Shown here: in pieces, positions 26,110-35,190 of the stretch
Layout of the letters: each line of letters starts with the position of its first letter
Position numbering within the stretch: position 1 is the first letter of the stretch
NCBI RefSeq assembly: GCF_013032005.1
Contig: NZ_WQBE01000001.1
Location: 124,001-188,000 of the forward strand
Length of the DNA: 64,000 nucleotides
From: Ruegeria atlantica
GTDB taxonomy: Bacteria > Pseudomonadota > Alphaproteobacteria > Rhodobacterales > Rhodobacteraceae
Reading direction: 5' to 3'
Notes under the pieces: model-generated
Seen by the model: only the letters and a program-made list of their open reading frames with translations
Databases searched by the model: none
Told to the model about the DNA's origin: nothing
Translations under genes and position numbers: made by a program

Positions 26110-27987
26110 TCACGCGGGCGGCAGGCTTTCTTCACTGGCCTGCCCATGTTGCGTTTTGTCCCAGAAGAACGGGTTCAGCACCAATTCCCATAAAGCTTTA
26201 TAGGCCGCCAGAACACCCAATGGGAAATACAGCGGCATGGTCGGCACCCATGGCAATAGAAACCGTCTTTCACGCGCTGAAACGGCGATGGTGCCAACTG
26301 CAATATTGGTGATCTCGGCGCTTAGAAAAAGGCCGATCAGTGCTGCCAGAACGGCGTCAGAGAGAATAGAGTCTAATGGGCTGGCCAAGCCAAAGCTTGA
26401 CAGCCAGAACAGCCACAGAACCGGTGCCAGCAGGAATTGCCCGACAGTTCCCAGGAAAAAGGCCTGCACGCCTAAAAACCGAAATAGCCCCAGATCTTGA
26501 AGCAGCCCCGTGGGGGCCCGCATGTGAACCAAGTAGGTCACCATGAACCCTTTTAGCCACCGTGATCTTTGTCGTACCCAGGGCCAAGCGCGGAAATTGG
26601 CCTCTTCATAGGTGGCGGTGTCCACCATTTCGGTGCGATAGCCCGCGCGCGAAAGGCGCACACCAAGATCGGCGTCCTCGGTGACGTTGTGGGCGTCCCA
26701 GCCGCCCAACTCCAACAGCTTGTCGCGGCGGAAAAAGAACGTGGTTCCGCCCAAGGGCACAACAAGCCCAAGCCGCGCGACGCCCTGAAGGACGACCCGA
26801 AACCAGCTGTTGTATTCAATGGTAAAACAGCGGGACCGCCAATTGGTGCGAGGGTTGTAGTAGTCCAATACGCCCTGCAAGCAGACAACATCTTCGTCCG
26901 TCTGCGCGAAATGGCGGACGACACGTTCGATCTGATCAGGCTGCGGCGCGTCCTCGGCATCCCAGACACCCAGAATATCGCCGCGGCAGAAATCCAGCGC
27001 ATAGTTCATGGCGCGGGGTTTGGTGGTCAGACCGTTCAGCTCGGGCACTTCGACGGTTCTGATCCAACTGGGCAGAGCAACCTGGGCAAGAGTGGCGCGT
27101 GTTACCTCGTCGGTTTCCTCAAGTACCAGAATAATATCCAGTAGCGCCTTGGGGTAAGTAAGCCGTTGCAACCGATGAATGAGCGCATCGGCGACTTCAC
27201 GTTCCTTATAAAGCGGCACCATGATCGACACACAAGGCAACGCTTGTGGCGGGGCTGCAGGGTTTGCCCTGGGCCGGTGTTTTGCCGAATGCCAGACAAA
27301 GGCCAGCAGCCCGGCAAGGCGCAGGCACAAAAAAAGGACCAGGCTGATCACGGCGGCGGCGACTAGAACGGTCAGCCCTGTCGTGGGGAAAGCAGCAAAC
27401 AGCCCCGTAAGCCCTGTTAGGGCAAGGGCGGGTCCTATATGAGATTTCGGGGTCCATGATCGGCAACTTTGATCCAGCTCCACGCGCGTCTCGGCCGATT
27501 GGGCAAGCGGAGAGGCGTAAATGCGCGCGATGGTGTTGTCGATCTGATCGGCACCGGCGAGTACCGGCATGACGGTGTAACCGGCATCCTCAAACCCGCG
27601 GCGCACGGCGGGGAACAGATCGGGTCGCGCAGTTGCCACAAGCAGGATTGGACCCAGGCGGCGCCAGGGAATGACGTTATGTTTCAGCCAGAATTCAACT
27701 GGTTTAAATTGACACAGTTCCAGGGGCGGGGGCGAACTGTTGATATCGGCAATCTGTAGACCGGTTTGTTCGGACAGCGCGTAGAGAATATCCTGACGGG
27801 TGACCCAATCTTCGGCCACCAGAATTTCGCCCAGCGGTGCCTGTTGCCAGGATTGCAGAAACAACGCCTCGTCCAGTTGTGACCGGGTGATCAGACCTCG
27901 ATCAATCAGACACGCCCCCAATGGCTTACGGTCTTGCGCAGGGATCGGTGCGGCCCGCGCGAAATTCTGCAGGTTTAATTCGACCAT
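26110..27987 (-). CDS. Membrane glycosyltransferase family 2 with N-terminal MshEN-like domain
   Basis: A 625-residue protein. Residues 20-80 hold two tandem PLGxxLxxxxxxTxxxLxxAL motifs, PLGACLIDRGLITRSQLDEA and PLGEILVAEDWVTRQDILYA. They match the MshEN/GspE N-terminal fold known to bind cyclic di-GMP. Two helices near 185-230 precede a processive GT2 domain: VPLYKEREVADAL, DAEDAP, TEDADLG, and the RSRWLKG acceptor motif. Four to five C-terminal helices follow. This is the layout of a polysaccharide synthase or secretion glycosyltransferase. A CtrA-type site and a hairpin lie upstream (28039-28053; 27995-28027). The polymer is unknown; cyclic di-GMP control is inferred. Confidence 0.85.
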   Translation of the reverse strand: MVELNLQNFARAAPIPAQDRKPLGACLIDRGLITRSQLDEALFLQSWQQAPLGEILVAEDWVTRQDILYALSEQTGLQIADINSSPPPLELCQFKPVEFWLKHNVIPWRRLGPILLVATARPDLFPAVRRGFEDAGYTVMPVLAGADQIDNTIARIYASPLAQSAETRVELDQSCRSWTPKSHIGPALALTGLTGLFAAFPTTGLTVLVAAAVISLVLFLCLRLAGLLAFVWHSAKHRPRANPAAPPQALPCVSIMVPLYKEREVADALIHRLQRLTYPKALLDIILVLEETDEVTRATLAQVALPSWIRTVEVPELNGLTTKPRAMNYALDFCRGDILGVWDAEDAPQPDQIERVVRHFAQTDEDVVCLQGVLDYYNPRTNWRSRCFTIEYNSWFRVVLQGVARLGLVVPLGGTTFFFRRDKLLELGGWDAHNVTEDADLGVRLSRAGYRTEMVDTATYEEANFRAWPWVRQRSRWLKGFMVTYLVHMRAPTGLLQDLGLFRFLGVQAFFLGTVGQFLLAPVLWLFWLSSFGLASPLDSILSDAVLAALIGLFLSAEITNIAVGTIAVSARERRFLLPWVPTMPLYFPLGVLAAYKALWELVLNPFFWDKTQHGQASEESLPPA

Positions 27988-27994
27988 AATGAAA

Positions 27995-28027
27995 CAACCC
28001 TGACGCGGTTACCAGACGTCAGGGTTG
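27995..28027 (-). terminator. Hairpin between carA and the MshEN glycosyltransferase
   Basis: An 11-bp perfect stem, CAACCCTGACG with CGTCAGGGTTG, has an 11-base loop. On the minus strand it lies 44 bases after the carA stop and seven bases before the glycosyltransferase ATG, with TTTCATT following. It could be the carA terminator. It also contains the only Shine-Dalgarno-like AGGG for the downstream gene, so it could mask that start. Confidence 0.55.
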
Positions 28028-28038
28028 CGCAATTTAGG

Positions 28039-28053
28039 TTAACACCAGGTTAA
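28039..28053. promoter_or_regulatory. CtrA-type binding site upstream of the glycosyltransferase
   Basis: TTAACACCAGGTTAA matches the full CtrA consensus TTAA-N7-TTAA exactly and is followed by C on both strands. It lies 52 bp upstream of the glycosyltransferase start. CtrA is the response regulator that controls motility and surface functions in roseobacters. Confidence 0.5.
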
Positions 28054-28071
28054 CCATGATCGAACTGGCGA

Positions 28072-29238
28072 TTATGCCTGTGCTTTCTGGGCTGCCATTG
28101 CCTCAGCAAAGCGTTCAAACAGATAATAACTGTCCTGTGGGCCGGGCGAGGCCTCGGGGTGGTGCTGTACCGAATAAACCGGACGGTCGGTCATGCGGAT
28201 ACCGCAGTTTGACCCGTCAAACAGCGAGCGGTGCGTTTCCACCACGCCGTCGGGCAAGGATTGTGCATCCACCGCAAAGCCATGGTTCATCGAGGTGATC
28301 TCGACCTTGCCAGTGTCCATATCCTTGACCGGGTGGTTGGCGCCGTGGTGGCCGTGGTTCATCTTGACGGTCTGACCACCAAGGGCCAGCGCCAGCATCT
28401 GGTGGCCAAGGCAGATGCCAAAGACCGGCAGTTCGGTGGTGTCCAGAACCTCTTTGATCATTGGTACGGCGTATTCGCCCGTTGCAGCAGGGTCGCCGGG
28501 GCCGTTGGACAGGAATACTCCGTCAGGATTGTGGGCCAGTACCTCGGCCGCTGTCGCGGTGGCGGGCAATACGGTTACATCGCATCCAGCCGACGCCAGG
28601 CAACGCAAGATGTTGCGCTTGGCACCGTAATCGATGGCGACAACCTTGTGCACGGGGGCTTCCTGACGGGTGTATCCGTCGGGCCAGGCCCAACGCATCT
28701 CATCCCAGCGATAGCTTTGGGCGCAGGTGACCTCTTTGGCCAAATCCATGCCTTCAAGCCCAGCAAAACCCCGCGCAGCGGCAATCAGCGCAGCGATGTC
28801 GAAATTGCCCTCGGGGTCATGGGCCAGCGCCACATGCGGCGCGCCTTGCTGCCGGATGGCGCGCGTCAGGCGGCGGGTGTCCACACCGCCGATAGCGATG
28901 CGGCCACGGCTGGCCAGCCAGGTCTTCAACTCTTCAGTTGCGCGCCAGTTGGACGCATCGGTCGGGTCCCATTTGACCACCATCCCGGCAGCAACCGGAT
29001 CGCCGGTTTCGTCATCCTCGGGGTTTACACCGACGTTGCCGATATGGGGGAAAGTAAAGGTCACGATCTGACCGGCATAAGAGGGATCGGTCATGATCTC
29101 CTGATATCCGGTCATGGCAGTGTTAAAGCACAACTCGGCCACGGTTTGGCCGGTGGCACCGAAGCCCATCCCGTAGAACAATGTTCCGTCGGCCAAAGCC
29201 AGACATGCGGTGGGCTTGGACGGGGCGTTCTGGGCCAT
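28072..29238 (-). CDS. carA: Carbamoyl-phosphate synthase small (glutaminase) subunit
   Basis: A 388-residue subunit that hydrolyses glutamine and passes ammonia to the CarB subunit for arginine and pyrimidine synthesis. The N-terminal CarA domain contains ADGTLFYGMGFGA and NTAMTGYQEIMTDPSYAGQ. The class I glutamine amidotransferase triad is visible as FGICLGHQM (Cys) and VQHHPEASPGP (His, Glu). CAGGAGA lies eight bases before the ATG at 29238; an in-frame start 33 bases upstream is rejected. carB is not in the window. The gene is divergent from a YqeY-like gene. Confidence 0.96.
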   Translation of the reverse strand: MAQNAPSKPTACLALADGTLFYGMGFGATGQTVAELCFNTAMTGYQEIMTDPSYAGQIVTFTFPHIGNVGVNPEDDETGDPVAAGMVVKWDPTDASNWRATEELKTWLASRGRIAIGGVDTRRLTRAIRQQGAPHVALAHDPEGNFDIAALIAAARGFAGLEGMDLAKEVTCAQSYRWDEMRWAWPDGYTRQEAPVHKVVAIDYGAKRNILRCLASAGCDVTVLPATATAAEVLAHNPDGVFLSNGPGDPAATGEYAVPMIKEVLDTTELPVFGICLGHQMLALALGGQTVKMNHGHHGANHPVKDMDTGKVEITSMNHGFAVDAQSLPDGVVETHRSLFDGSNCGIRMTDRPVYSVQHHPEASPGPQDSYYLFERFAEAMAAQKAQA

Positions 29239-29421
29239 GGGGCGACTCTCCTGCTGGGTAAATCGGCGCATACCTAAGGGGGTTGTGGCGCTGGGTCAAG
29301 TCTGTTCAAAATTTGGGCTATTGTGAAAAATCAATTACTTAGCGATATTCACCCCCTGTTGTATCACGCTTTTTGTTTCGATATGGTCAGGGTTCCTTTT
29401 CCATGGGGATGGACAGAACAT

Positions 29422-29907
29422 ATGGATATGCGATCACGGGTGAACTCAGCCCTGAAGCAAGCAATGAAAGACAAGAATGCCGAGCGTCTGTCGACGCTGC
29501 GCTTGATCAATGCCGCAATCAAGGACCGCGATATTGCCTCGCGGGCTGCAGAAAACGAAGAGGCCAAGGGCTGCGGCGATACCGAGGTCCTTGAAATTCT
29601 TGGTAAAATGACCAAACAGCGCAAGGAAAGCGCGCGCGCCTATGAAGAAGGCGGACGGCTGGACTTGGCCGAGCGCGAGTTGCGTGAGGTTGAAGTCATC
29701 GAGGAGTTTCTGCCCAAGCAATTGGACGATGACGAGGTTTCCAAGGCCATTCAAACGGCAATCACTGCGACAGGTGCGGGTTCGATCCGCGACATGGGCA
29801 AAGTGATGGGAGAACTTAAGACCCGGTACACCGGCCAGATGGATTTTGGCAAAGTCGGGCCGATGGTCAAAGATCAGCTTTGCGCGGCAACAGGCGGCGG
29901 TTGCTGA
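29422..29907 (+). CDS. GatB/YqeY domain protein
   Basis: A 161-residue soluble protein of the YqeY/GatB tail family. It has the conserved start MRSRVNSALKQAMKDKNAERL, STLRLINAAIKD, the ARAYEEGGRLDLAERELREV segment and the C-terminal GKVMGELKTRYTGQMD. This domain also forms the tRNA-binding tail of the GatB amidotransferase subunit; stand-alone YqeY has no settled role, though RNA binding is often suggested. The ATG at 29422 gives the family N-terminus. It faces away from carA, as is common in alphaproteobacteria. Confidence 0.9.
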   Translation: MDMRSRVNSALKQAMKDKNAERLSTLRLINAAIKDRDIASRAAENEEAKGCGDTEVLEILGKMTKQRKESARAYEEGGRLDLAERELREVEVIEEFLPKQLDDDEVSKAIQTAITATGAGSIRDMGKVMGELKTRYTGQMDFGKVGPMVKDQLCAATGGGC

Positions 29908-29932
29908 TCCTTCTTTCAGTCTGAAACGGCTT

Positions 29933-30424
29933 TTACTGCGCGACCGGTTCGCGCAGTTTTTGTATCAGGTCGTCGTATAGCGCGATGCGTTCTTCCTCGG
30001 ACAGAAATGACCCGATTTCAACTTCGCGCCCATCTCCGGTCAGCGTCACGTAATTCGGGACCGGCCCACCGCGTTTATGCATTTCGGGGCGGGCCCAATA
30101 ACGGTTGCAGGTCCATTCCTGCTGGCCGCTGCGCGGGTCATGGTGGACGAGGTGCGCCCGTGTGCCGGTCAGTGTCAGAATCTCGAACACGCTGCGCGCG
30201 CGATAGTTGGTCTGGATCGCCAGCCACAGTCCCAGAACGGTTATCAGCAGGAAAGGCAAAAGCCCCCAAAGGATGATCGACCCAAGCACTGCCAACAGGG
30301 GGATCAGTCCAAACAGAAACACGGACAGAATCACGATCATCGCCCCGCGTGGAGGCAGTGAATTATGCGGCCAGAGGCGCAATTCCTGTTCAGTTTCAGA
30401 CGTTTTTGTCCATCGGTAGGGCAT
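29933..30424 (-). CDS. DUF2244 family membrane protein
   Basis: A 163-residue protein with two adjacent membrane helices (about residues 28-73), and a C-terminal soluble part with WARPEMHKRGGPVPNYVTLTGDGREVEIGSFLSEEER, which is characteristic of DUF2244. The MPYRW start at 30424 looks like the family N-terminus; an ATG 18 bases upstream is possible and neither has a clear ribosome binding site. Function is unknown; in alphaproteobacteria the family is often near cytochrome oxidase genes, and ctaD lies about 2 kb away. Confidence 0.8.
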   Translation of the reverse strand: MPYRWTKTSETEQELRLWPHNSLPPRGAMIVILSVFLFGLIPLLAVLGSIILWGLLPFLLITVLGLWLAIQTNYRARSVFEILTLTGTRAHLVHHDPRSGQQEWTCNRYWARPEMHKRGGPVPNYVTLTGDGREVEIGSFLSEEERIALYDDLIQKLREPVAQ

Positions 30425-30468
30425 GGCTGATATGTAGCGCAATGCTGTGGCGTTTCGAAGGGAAATGA

Positions 30469-31068
30469 TTACGCAACGTGGCCAACACGCACCCAGGACA
30501 GCGCGTCGTCCAGTCGGTCATCTCCCCAGAAAACCTCGCCGCGGACGACAAGGCTGGGGGCGCCGAAAACACCCAGCTTGGCGGCCCGTTCGGTTTCCGC
30601 TTCAAGTGCGGCCACGGTATCAGGGCTGCGAGCGCGGGACAGTACCAGGCGCGGGTCCTGCTGGCATCTGTGCAGCGCTTCTGAGATCGCGGTTTCGCTG
30701 CCGGCTTCGATATTTTCTTCGAACCAAATGCGATACAGGGCCAACGTGAAATTCTTACCCCAGCCATCGCCCATACCCAGCAAGGCAACCTGATTGGCAA
30801 GCGCCAGGTCCGAGATCGGGTAGGGTACAGGCAGCTTGGCGTGGATGTGATATTTTGCGGCCCGACGTTCGATATCGCGCCACATATATGCGGACTTCAC
30901 CGGTTTACCTGCAAAGGGAATATTCTTCTGATCCGCCATGACCGTGCGTACGTTGAAGGGCCGCCAAGTTACGGCAACGTCATGTTCGTCGCACCAATCA
31001 TCCAGCCGCATGATCGTCAGGAAGCTGTAGGTGCTGCCAATGGAATACCAAAAATCAATTTCGGGCAT
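30469..31068 (-). CDS. 2-hydroxychromene-2-carboxylate isomerase family (DsbA-like) protein
   Basis: A 199-residue protein with the DsbA/kappa-GST thioredoxin-like fold. It begins IDFWYSIGSTYSFL, where serines take the place of the CxxC cysteines, as in HCCA isomerases and kappa GSTs. The middle (ADQKNIPFAGKPVKSAYMWRD) and end (LGVFGAPSLVVRGEVFWGDDR with the cis-Pro) also match. Members isomerise aromatic ring-cleavage intermediates with glutathione, but many genomic copies have other or unknown substrates. GGAG lies nine bases before the ATG. No aromatic catabolism genes are adjacent. Confidence 0.85.
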   Translation of the reverse strand: MPEIDFWYSIGSTYSFLTIMRLDDWCDEHDVAVTWRPFNVRTVMADQKNIPFAGKPVKSAYMWRDIERRAAKYHIHAKLPVPYPISDLALANQVALLGMGDGWGKNFTLALYRIWFEENIEAGSETAISEALHRCQQDPRLVLSRARSPDTVAALEAETERAAKLGVFGAPSLVVRGEVFWGDDRLDDALSWVRVGHVA

Positions 31069-31173
31069 GTAATCACTCCGATCTCAGAGTTCCTTCACCT
31101 ATCATACCCTAAAATGGTCGGATTTTCGAATTTTGCCTGAAACACGCGGTTCACCAGCGTGGTGGCACGTTGT

Positions 31174-32202
31174 TCAAAACAGGGCTTTTTCGACAGGTTG
31201 CGCGGGTTGGGGCGCAACACCGCAGCCGGTCATCTGACGCATATCAATCTCGATTGTTCGGCACAGCGCCGAGATTGGCACGTCGGTGACATCCCCTTCG
31301 AACGGATCCTCCATCGAGGCACTGACGCGCTCGGTCACAAAGAAGATCCAGCAAACCAGCGCGCCGACAGGGGCAAAGGTCATCCAGTCGAACAGCACTG
31401 TTCTTATCATCGAGGCATCGGTGCCCACCATGATGGAACGTTCGTCGTTGAAGGCCAGAGGCAACAGGAAAATGAATATCCAGCTGAACAGGCGGCCGAC
31501 CTCGGCAACCTGACGCGGGAATGGAGTGTTTTTGATCCGCTCGCACTGGCCTTGCGCCGTCGTAAACCGGGATAAGCGATCCATCAGCGCCACGTGCCAG
31601 AAGGGGTCGATCTTTCCCTGTTGCGCCATATCTGACAAACGACGGGCCTGCAGGTTGATAAGACAGGCCGCGCGGTTGGTCTTGTCCTCTAACAGCGGCA
31701 AATCCGCCTCAAGTTGACTACTCCGCCAGCTTTCGGGATTTTGATGCAGGTCTTCGTGGCCTGATACGGGCTTGTGGCCGAACATCCATGGCCTGCGTTT
31801 GCGACCGGTAATTGCAGGTTGGCGCAGCTGATAGGCCAGCATGTTTATCCAGGCGATGTGCCGCTCGATCAGTTCATCGCGCAGGTCTTCTTCAATCACT
31901 GAGCCATTTGGTTGAACCAAGGTACTGATCGTATTGCCCCAGTCCCGGCTTGTATTGGCGATATCACCCCAAACCCCGCGGGCTTCGGTCCAGCGGCCAT
32001 AGGTGGAAGTGTTCTTGAAGCCCAGAAAAAACGCCACTGCCAAACCCAACATCGCTACTGGTGGGCTGGGATTCGAAATCAGGTCAATCGGCGTCAGTTC
32101 ATCGATCACCTGAACCAGTAAAATCCAGGCCAGAACGATACCGATAAAACCGACCGAACCTTTGAGCAGTTTTCTAATCGAAATGCCATCATGAAGTATC
32201 AT
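31174..32202 (-). CDS. Bestrophin family ion channel protein
   Basis: A 342-residue inner-membrane protein of the bestrophin/UPF0187 family. Signature segments are AFFLGFKNTSTYGRWTEARGVWG, a long helical middle domain, and NDERSIMVGTDASMIRTVL. The C-terminal SMEDPFEGDVTDVPISALCRTIEID is the calcium-clasp-like acidic motif EDPFxxxxxDxP. Bacterial homologues form pentameric channels, often for monovalent cations. It stands alone between the DsbA-like gene and ctaD on the same strand, with the ctaD terminator upstream. Confidence 0.9.
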   Translation of the reverse strand: MILHDGISIRKLLKGSVGFIGIVLAWILLVQVIDELTPIDLISNPSPPVAMLGLAVAFFLGFKNTSTYGRWTEARGVWGDIANTSRDWGNTISTLVQPNGSVIEEDLRDELIERHIAWINMLAYQLRQPAITGRKRRPWMFGHKPVSGHEDLHQNPESWRSSQLEADLPLLEDKTNRAACLINLQARRLSDMAQQGKIDPFWHVALMDRLSRFTTAQGQCERIKNTPFPRQVAEVGRLFSWIFIFLLPLAFNDERSIMVGTDASMIRTVLFDWMTFAPVGALVCWIFFVTERVSASMEDPFEGDVTDVPISALCRTIEIDMRQMTGCGVAPQPAQPVEKALF

Positions 32203-32311
32203 GGTTTGCGTGTCTTCCGCCGGGGCGCCCTGAATTCCTGTTTTTGAATACTATTCCCATGGTGCTGGATGTGTCTATGCACGTGCCGGACAGGGTGCAG
32301 AGACCGGACAC

Positions 32312-32340
32312 AAAAAAAAGCCCCGCTCAAGGCGGGGCTT
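32312..32340 (-). terminator. Strong intrinsic terminator of ctaD
   Basis: A nine-bp stem AAGCCCCGC/GCGGGGCTT with a five-base loop is preceded on the plus strand by a run of A residues, giving a long T-tract for the minus-strand ctaD transcript, 25 bases past its stop. Confidence 0.9.
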
Positions 32341-32364
32341 TAATGGGTTTATCGGACTGCGGGA

Positions 32365-34023
32365 TCAGTGCGCGTGGCCTTTGTCCCAGTCTTCCTGCTT
32401 TGGCAGCTGCTCGAACGTATGCTCAGGCGGCGGCGAGGGCAGGGTCCATTCCAGCGTGTCCGCGTATTCGTTCCAAGGGTTCGGACGGGTCTCTTTCGCG
32501 CCACGCAGCAGGGCATAGATCACGATGCCGAAGAACAGCAGGAACGAAGCGAAGGAAATAAACGCACCAATCGACGATACAAAGTTCCACTGGGCGAAAG
32601 CCTCAGGATAGTCGATGTAGCGGCGGGGCATGCCCTGACGGCCCAGGAAGTGCTGCGGGAAGAAGGTCAGGTTGGCGCCGATGAAGAACAGCCAGAAGTG
32701 AACCTTGCCCCAGAACTCTGAGTACTGACGACCAGTCATCTTTGAGAAGTAGAAGTAGACACCGGCAAAGATTGCAAAAACAGCACCCAGCGACATTACA
32801 TAGTGGAAGTGCGCAACGACATAGTAGGTGTCATGATAGGCGCGGTCGATACCTGCCTGCGACAGTACAACGCCGGTCACACCACCAACGGTGAACAGGA
32901 ACAGGAAGCCGAAGGCAAACAGCATCGGCGTCTTGAACTCGATGGAACCGCCCCACATTGTGGCAATCCATGAGAAGACCTTGACGCCTGTCGGCACCGC
33001 GATGACCATTGTGGCCAACATGAAGTACGCCTGCTGACGCAGCGACATGCCAACGGTGTACATGTGGTGCGCCCATACGACGAAGCCCAGAACGCCAATT
33101 GCGATAATCGCCCAGACCATTGGCAGGTAACCGAAGATCGGCTTGCGTGCGAAGGTCGCAATCACGTGGCTGATGATGCCGAAGCCGGGCAGGATCACGA
33201 TGTACACTTCCGGGTGGCCAAAGAACCACAGGATGTGCTGATACAGGATCGGGTCACCGCCACCTGCCGGGTCAAAGAAGGTGAAGCCAAAGTTGCGGTC
33301 CATCAGCAACATGGTGATCGCGCCGGCCAGAACCGGCAGCGACAGAAGAATCAGCCACGAAGTGACGAAGATCGACCAACTGAATAGCGGCACCTTAAAC
33401 AGCGTCATGCCAGGGGCACGCATGTTCAGGAAGGTGGTGATCATGTTGATCGCGCCGAGGATCGAGGAGGCGCCCGATACGTGTACGGCGAAGATCGCAA
33501 GGTCCATGGACATGCCGCCCTCGGTCGTGGACAGCGGCGGGTATAGAACCCATCCGACACCCGAACCAAGCTGGTCGTTCCCACCGGGGCTCAGCAACGA
33601 AGCCACGCCCAGCGAGGTACCGGCGACGTACAGCCAGAAGGACAGGTTGTTCATCCGCGGGAACGCCATATCCGGCGCGCCGATCTGCAACGGCATGAAA
33701 TAGTTGCCAAATCCGCCGAAAAGAGCCGGGATGACAACGAAGAACATCATCAGAACACCATGGTAGGTGATCATCACGTTCCACAGGTGTCCGTTCGGGG
33801 TACACGGGTCGGCCATGAAGCCTTCCAGGCACATGAACTGCACACCGGGGTGCATCAGCTCGAGCCGCATGTAAACGGTCATCAGAACCGAGATCAGACC
33901 GGCTAGTGCCGAGACGATCAGGTACAGAATCCCGATGTCCTTGTGGTTGGTCGACATGAACCAGCGGGTAAAGAATCCGCGATTATCTTCATGCTCGTGA
34001 CCATGAATGGCTGCGTCTGCCAT
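32365..34023 (-). CDS. ctaD: Cytochrome c oxidase subunit I (aa3 type)
   Basis: The 552-residue catalytic subunit of the respiratory haem-copper oxidase, which reduces oxygen to water and pumps protons. The twelve-helix core is complete. It has [10 protein letters not shown] (low-spin haem histidine), [17 protein letters not shown] (Cu-B histidine and cross-linked tyrosine), the HHMYTVGM pair, and [15 protein letters not shown] near the end. NTHKDIG-like [12 protein letters not shown] starts the protein. As usual in roseobacters it stands apart from the other oxidase subunit genes. A perfect FNR-type box lies about 104 bp upstream and a strong terminator downstream, so it is a separately regulated single-gene unit. 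Confidence 0.97.
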   Translation of the reverse strand: MADAAIHGHEHEDNRGFFTRWFMSTNHKDIGILYLIVSALAGLISVLMTVYMRLELMHPGVQFMCLEGFMADPCTPNGHLWNVMITYHGVLMMFFVVIPALFGGFGNYFMPLQIGAPDMAFPRMNNLSFWLYVAGTSLGVASLLSPGGNDQLGSGVGWVLYPPLSTTEGGMSMDLAIFAVHVSGASSILGAINMITTFLNMRAPGMTLFKVPLFSWSIFVTSWLILLSLPVLAGAITMLLMDRNFGFTFFDPAGGGDPILYQHILWFFGHPEVYIVILPGFGIISHVIATFARKPIFGYLPMVWAIIAIGVLGFVVWAHHMYTVGMSLRQQAYFMLATMVIAVPTGVKVFSWIATMWGGSIEFKTPMLFAFGFLFLFTVGGVTGVVLSQAGIDRAYHDTYYVVAHFHYVMSLGAVFAIFAGVYFYFSKMTGRQYSEFWGKVHFWLFFIGANLTFFPQHFLGRQGMPRRYIDYPEAFAQWNFVSSIGAFISFASFLLFFGIVIYALLRGAKETRPNPWNEYADTLEWTLPSPPPEHTFEQLPKQEDWDKGHAH

Positions 34024-34327
34024 TTAGGTGCCTCCTGTTGCAACTGCACCGCGCAGCCAGACCTCTCTGGCGCGCGGGATTCCTGCTGGTTTTAGAGGGC
34101 GAAGGGGGCACCTTCAATGGCCGAGTTTGATCTGGATCAAGAATAATTGTCGCGGGTGGGAGGAAATCCCGCGAATTCTTGGTCTCAGTCAGGCCCTATC
34201 TGGCGATGGCTGTCAAAATTTCAAGGGTCCGCTTCTGCCCATTCGTGCGGCGTGGCAGAGTTCCGCCTTGACCCCCGGTTGTGTGGGTCGCAGTACTATC
34301 CCCAATTCCCGAAACCGGAGACAAGAT
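34024..34327. other. Intergenic regulatory region between ctaD and the HIT gene
   Basis: About 300 bp between divergent genes. It contains the FNR-type site at 34127-34140 and AT-rich patches near 34139-34150, but no convincing ORF or RNA gene. Confidence 0.5.
34127..34140. promoter_or_regulatory. FNR/FnrL box upstream of ctaD
   Basis: TTGATCTGGATCAA is a perfect match to the FNR consensus TTGAT-N4-ATCAA. It lies 104 bp upstream of the ctaD start. FnrL is known to control terminal oxidases in Rhodobacteraceae, so oxygen-dependent control of the aa3 oxidase is likely. Confidence 0.65.
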
Positions 34328-34747
34328 ATGGCCGCTTACGATCCCGACAACATCTTTGCCAAGATCCTGCGCGGGGAAATTCCCGCGACCCGCGTGTACG
34401 AGGATGACGAAACGCTGGCTTTTATGGATATCATGCCGCGGTCCGACGGGCATCTGTTGGTGATCCCCAAAACACCCTGCCGGAACCTGCTGGACGCATC
34501 ACCTGCGCAACTGGCTGCCGTGACGGCAACCGTGCAGAAGCTGGCGAACGCTGTGGTCAAGGCGTTTGACGCAGACGGGGTCACCGTTCAGCAATTTAAC
34601 GAGGCCGCAGGCGGACAAGAGGTGTTTCACCTGCATGTCCACATCCTGCCGCGTCAGGAAGGTGTTGCCATGCGGCCTCCGGGCAAGATGGGTGACTTCG
34701 ACCTGATCGCCCAGCATGCGGACAAGATCAAAGCAGCGCTGGTCTGA
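34328..34747 (+). CDS. HIT family protein
   Basis: A 139-residue histidine-triad protein of the Hint branch. The fold starts DNIFAKILRGEIPATRVYEDDETLAFMDI, and the catalytic triad is EVFHLHVHILPR (HxHxH). These small enzymes hydrolyse adenosine phosphoramidates and similar nucleotidyl substrates. CGGAG lies 7-12 bases before the ATG at 34328. Its stop meets the convergent MerR gene stop directly. Confidence 0.93.
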   Translation: MAAYDPDNIFAKILRGEIPATRVYEDDETLAFMDIMPRSDGHLLVIPKTPCRNLLDASPAQLAAVTATVQKLANAVVKAFDADGVTVQQFNEAAGGQEVFHLHVHILPRQEGVAMRPPGKMGDFDLIAQHADKIKAALV

Positions 34748-35173
34748 TCACCCCTTGCCGTCGTGCGGCCCAAGGCACGCGCTGTGGTCGCCGAACGTGT
34801 GGAGCACGGCGCAAACATGGTCGTGCCCACCGTCACAAGCCGAGGCGATACGGGTCAGTTCCGCCTCAAGCCTGACCAATTGGGCGACACGCTCGCGTAC
34901 ATCCGCCAATTGACGTTCGGCGATTTCATGTGCCCGGTTCAAATCATCGCCATGCGCGCCTTCCAAGGATAACAGTGCCTCAATATCGCTCAAAGGCAGG
35001 CCAAGGTCTCGCCCGTGGCGAATGAACTGCAACCGATTTAATACGGTAGTGACATACCGGCGCTGATTTCCAGCCGTTCTTTCCGGCTTTGGCAGCAACC
35101 CTTTGTCTTCGTAGAACCGGATTGTGGGCACTTTGACGCCGGTTCGCCGGGAAAGCTCTCCGATCGAGTACAT
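34748..35173 (-). CDS. MerR family metal-responsive regulator (CadR/PbrR/ZntR-like)
   Basis: A 141-residue regulator: winged helix MYSIGELSRRTGVKVPTIRFYEDKGLLP, a dimerisation coiled coil, and a C-terminal segment rich in Cys and His (IASACDGGHDHVCAVLHTFGDHSACLG) that can bind a divalent metal. This layout fits the Zn/Cd/Pb-sensing branch of MerR. The open frame continues far upstream, but the family N-terminus begins at the ATG at 35173. It is divergent from a CDF exporter, with a MerR-type promoter between (35191-35221), so it most likely activates that gene when metal is in excess. Confidence 0.9.
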   Translation of the reverse strand: MYSIGELSRRTGVKVPTIRFYEDKGLLPKPERTAGNQRRYVTTVLNRLQFIRHGRDLGLPLSDIEALLSLEGAHGDDLNRAHEIAERQLADVRERVAQLVRLEAELTRIASACDGGHDHVCAVLHTFGDHSACLGPHDGKG

Positions 35174-35190
35174 TTTTCGGCTTTCCTCTC

